Notes under the pieces: generated by a model | Database searches by the model: none | What the model was told of the DNA's origin: nothing | Seen by the model: only the letters and a program-made list of their open reading frames with translations | Origin: Phytophthora sp. 'mugwort' | Taxonomy: Eukaryota > Oomycota > Peronosporomycetes > Peronosporales > Peronosporaceae | NCBI GenBank assembly: GCA_033558025.1 | Contig: JAUCEF010000010.1 | Coordinates: 521,001-585,000 of the forward strand | DNA: 64,000 nt | Reading direction: 5' to 3' | Shown here: piece after piece, positions 60,779-64,000 of the stretch | How the letters are laid out: the number at the start of each line of letters is the position of its first letter | Numbering within the stretch: position 1 is the stretch's first letter | Made by a program: the position numbers and the translations under genes

Positions 60779-63243
60779 ATGGCTGCTTGCCGAAATGACA
60801 GTCTGCACAGTCGAACTTCCCGCGGCGCTAAGCATTATGCGCTTGGCCATGCCGTGATCGACCATCGGTCTGATGTACTCGGGGCATATATGAGCCAATC
60901 GCTCGTACCAGACATCAATATCTTCGACCCATCCGTCACAGCAAAGTTTGCAATCACGCTCTGCTTCTTCACGGATTTCTTCTTGCGGCTCGCTGTGCCA
61001 CTGAAAGTCCAAAATCGATGTTCATGTGTCGCGCGAATCACTTCGGTGGTGTTCTTGGCCATGCCGAAATCCTTGTGTCCTGGTCCCACGACATTGTGAA
61101 TCCTGATCTAGTATAAATCCGGGAGAAAACAAGTTGCATCCAGCTTGCGGGACATAAAGCACGTCTTCCAGTCGCTGTCTTCCATGCCCTGCAGTGCCGT
61201 AAAATACTCCTTGCAGGCGACGATGTGAGCGTTTGCACCAGTGTCGAAATACGATTGACTTGAGTCATAGTCATGCTGTCGCTCAGCCCAGGCGATGTGC
61301 TCCGGCATGAACTTGTTCACCTCGCCCTCGGTTTTCGACTTCAGTAGGTAAATCTTCACATGGCAAGAAAATCTGTCCATCACAGCAAGGACAGCTGAGT
61401 ACTGTGAGCCGTTACTCAGTCCTGGTATGGACAGATCTGCGAAGATCATGTCATTCATCTTCTGGATGGGCCTATCGAGCTTCTTCCTAAATGGCTGCTT
61501 GCCGAAATGACAGTCTGCACAGTCGAACTTCCCGCGGCGCTAAGCATTATGCGCTTGGCCATGCCGTGATCGACCATCGGTCTGATGTACTCGGGGCATA
61601 TATGAGCCAATCGCTCGTACCAGACATCAATATCTTCGACCCATCCGTCACAGCAAAGTTTGCAATCACGCTCTGCTTCTTCACGGATTTCTTCTTGCGG
61701 CTCGCTGTGCCACTGAAAGTCCAAAATCGATGTTCATGTGTCGCGCGAATCACTTCGGTGGTGTTCTTGGCCATGCCGAAATCCTTGTGTCCTGGTCCCA
61801 CGACATTGTGAATCCTGATCTAGTATAAATCCGGGAGAAAACAAGTTGCATCCAGCTTGCGGGACATAAAGCACGTCTTCCAGTCGCTGTCTTCCATGCC
61901 CTGCAGTGCCGTAAAATACTCCTTGCAGGCGACGATGTGAGCGTTTGCACCAGTGTCGAAATACGATTGACTTGAGTCATAGTCATGCTGTCGCTCAGCC
62001 CAGGCGATGTGCTCCGGCATGAACTTGTTCACCTCGCCCTCGGTTTTCGACTTCAGTAGGTAAATCTTCACATGGCAAGAAAATCTGTCCATAACAGCAA
62101 GGACAGCTGAGTACTGTGAGCCGTTACTCAGTCCTGGTATGGACAGATCTGCGAAGATCATGTCATTCATCTTCTGGATGGGCCTATCGAGCTTCTTCCT
62201 AAATGGCTGCTTGCCGAAATGACAGTCTGCACAGTCGAACTTCCCGCGGCGCTAAGCATTATGCGCTTGGCCATGCCGTGATCGACCATCGGTCTGATGT
62301 ACTCGGGGCATATATGAGCCAATCGCTCGTACCAGACATCAATATCTTCGACCCATCCGTCACAGCAAAGTTTGCAATCACGCTCTGCTTCTTCACGGAT
62401 TTCTTCTTGCGGCTCGCTGTGCCACTGAAAGTCCAAAATCGATGTTCATGTGTCGCGCGAATCACTTCGGTGGTGTTCTTGGCCATGCCGAAATCCTTGT
62501 GTCCTGGTCCCACGACATTGTGAATCCTGATCTAGTATAAACCCGGGAGAAAACAAGTTGCATCCAGCTTGCGGGACATAAAGCACGTCTTCCAGTCGCT
62601 GTCTTCCATGCCCTGCAGTGCCGTAAAATACTCCTTGCAGGCGACGATGTGAGCGTTTGCACCAGTGTCGAAATACGATTGACTTGAGTCATAGTCATGC
62701 TGTCGCTCAGCCCAGGCGATGTGCTCCGGCATGAACTTGTTCACCTCGCCCTCGGTTTTCGACTTCAGTAGGTAAATCTTCACATGGCAAGAAAATCTGT
62801 CCATCACAGCAAGGACAGCTGAGTACTGTGAGCCGTTACTCAGTCCTGGTATGGACAGATCTGCGAAGATCATGTCATTCATCTTCTGGATGGGCCTATC
62901 GAGCTTCTTCCTAAATGGCTGCTTGCCGAAATGACAGTCTGCACAGTCGAACTTCCCGCGGCGCTAAGCATTATGCGCTTGGCCATGCCGTGATCGACCA
63001 TCGGTCTGATGTACTCGGGGCATATATGAGCCAATCGCTCGTACCAGACATCAATATCTTCGACCCATCCGTCACAGCAAAGTTTGCAATCACGCTCTGC
63101 TTCTTCACGGATTTCTTCTTGCGGCTCGCTGTGCCACTGAAAGTCCAAAATCGATGTTCATGTGTCGCGCGAATCACTTCGGTGGTGTTCTTGGCCATGC
63201 CGAAATCCTTGTGTCCTGGTCCCACGACATTGTGAATCCTGAT

Positions 63244-63675
63244 CTAGTATAAATCCGGGAGAAAACAAGTTGCATCCAGCTTGCGGGACATAAAGCACGT
63301 CTTCCAGTCGCTGTCTTCCATGCCCTGCAGTGCCGTAAAATACTCCTTGCAGGCGACGATGTGAGCGTTTGCACCAGTGTCGAAATACGATTGACTTGAG
63401 TCATAGTCATGCTGTCGCTCAGCCCAGGCGATGTGCTCCGGCATGAACTTGTTCACCTCGCCCTCGGTTTTCGACTTCAGTAGGTAAATCTTCACATGGC
63501 AAGAAAATCTGTCCATCACAGCAAGGACAGCTGAGTACTGTGAGCCGTTACTCAGTCCTGGTATGGACAGATCTGCGAAGATCATGTCATTCATCTTCTG
63601 GATGGGCCTATCGAGCTTCTTCCTAAATGGCTGCTTGCCGAAATGACAGTCTGCACAGTCGAACTTCCCGCGGCG
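63244..63675 (-). pseudogene. Integrase-protease fusion fragment, minus-strand representative
   Basis: This is the same open segment as at 9696-10127, here in the last complete monomer of the window. It covers the CX2C segment, the first part of the integrase core with its first catalytic Asp, the in-frame junction to the DTGA protease site, then a stop. Copies recur at 712/713-bp steps throughout the right array (for example 62532, 61820 and 61108). Apparent conservation of the frame reflects homogenisation between monomers and is not by itself evidence of translation. Confidence 0.7.
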
Positions 63676-64000
63676 CTAAGCATTATGCGCTTGGCCATGC
63701 CGTGATCGACCATCGGTCTGATGTACTCGGGGCATATATGAGCCAATCGCTCGTACCAGACATCAATATCTTCGACCCATCCGTCACAGCAAAGTTTGCA
63801 ATCACGCTCTGCTTCTTCACGGATTTCTTCTTGCGGCTCGCTGTGCCACTGAAAGTCCAAAATCGATGTTCATGTGTCGCGCGAATCACTTCGGTGGTGT
63901 TCTTGGCCATGCCGAAATCCTTGTGTCCTGGTCCCACGACATTGTGAATCCTGATCTAGTATAAATCCGGGAGAAAACAAGTTGCATCCAGCTTGCGGGA

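Larger units (their letters stand above)
17064..64000 (-). repeat. Main satellite array, about 63 monomers of 712/713 bp in minus orientation
   Basis: Head-to-tail monomers run from the end of C to the window edge and continue beyond it. Recurring landmarks every 712 or 713 bp include GGGACATAAAGCACG, CATTCATCTTCTGGATGGGC and CATATATGAGCC. Differences are few and shared between monomers. One site reads TTTACGG, TTCACGG or TTGACGG (coding Lys, Glu or Gln on the minus strand). Others are CATGTGTCGCG or CAAGTGTCGCG, CGAAATCCT or CGAAAATCCT (the length difference), CACCTCGCC, CACATCGCC or CAACTCGCC, and CCATCACAGC or CCATAACAGC. Six solo LTRs interrupt it between 18.0 and 30.1 kb. Each monomer is a fossil protease-to-integrase piece of a copia-like element. 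No other gene is present in these 47 kb. Confidence 0.97.
51523..64000 (-). repeat. Homogeneous run of 712-bp monomers continuing past the window end
   Basis: Seventeen complete 712-bp intervals are followed by a partial one. Eight consecutive monomers (about 52123 to 57107) carry CCATAACAGC, as in the 43.6-48.6 kb run. One further copy of that variant occurs at about 62090. No transposon insertion is present. Confidence 0.88.

Noticed and set aside
17405..63947. Open frames of 106-112 codons on the plus strand of every right-hand monomer (start MAACRND)
   Set aside because: They are antisense to the fossil integrase segment, resemble no known domain by eye, and recur only because the monomer recurs.
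17064..64000. CRISPR array, rDNA spacer or telomeric repeat
   Set aside because: The period is 712/713 bp with no unique spacers, no rRNA sequence and no short telomere motif. The monomer shows retrotransposon protein motifs.

Overview
The window is entirely repetitive. I found no host gene, tRNA or rRNA in 64 kb. It holds three Ty1/copia LTR retrotransposons (one cut by the window edge) and six solo LTRs. All of them sit inside one very long head-to-tail satellite with a 712/713-bp monomer. The G+C-rich coding style, the Ty1/copia gag-pol type and the absence of any prokaryotic feature indicate a eukaryote. The polyproteins look most like copia elements I associate with oomycetes (Phytophthora and relatives). 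That is an inference without a database search.

Layout. 1-3676: 3' part of element A (+), with a frameshifted gag-pol and a 339-bp type I 3' LTR. 3677-3916: a 240-bp piece of satellite in minus orientation. 3917-8655: complete element B (-), with an intact 1346-residue gag-pol and 343/344-bp type II LTRs. 8656-12325: 5.15 satellite monomers in plus orientation. 12326-17063: complete element C (+), with intact gag-pol and two 343-bp LTRs that look identical. 17064-64000: about 63 monomers in minus orientation, interrupted between 18.0 and 30.1 kb by six type I solo LTRs, all at the same monomer position, then running unbroken to the window end.

The satellite monomer is a fragment of a different, older copia-like polyprotein. 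It carries an aspartic protease start (DTGA), a pre-integrase segment, a CX2C segment and the first part of the integrase core. At the monomer-monomer junction, integrase is fused in frame to protease. The monomer length is not a multiple of three, and internal stops and a frame change separate the pieces, so the array does not encode one protein.

Main result. The 5-bp target duplications of B and C are exchanged. B is flanked by GTGTT and TGTCC (the complement of GGACA); C is flanked by AACAC (the complement of GTGTT) and GGACA. Reversing the 3670-bp block between B and C restores two perfect duplications (GTGTT/GTGTT and GGACA/GGACA) and puts the whole array into one orientation. This is the footprint of an inversion by recombination between two inverted copies, or of an assembly error at the same place. 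The array also has higher-order structure: solo-LTR-bearing multimers, duplicated 4-mers, a duplicated dimer, and increasing uniformity to the right. The left side therefore looks like the older, transposon-invaded edge of a satellite whose homogeneous part lies to the right.
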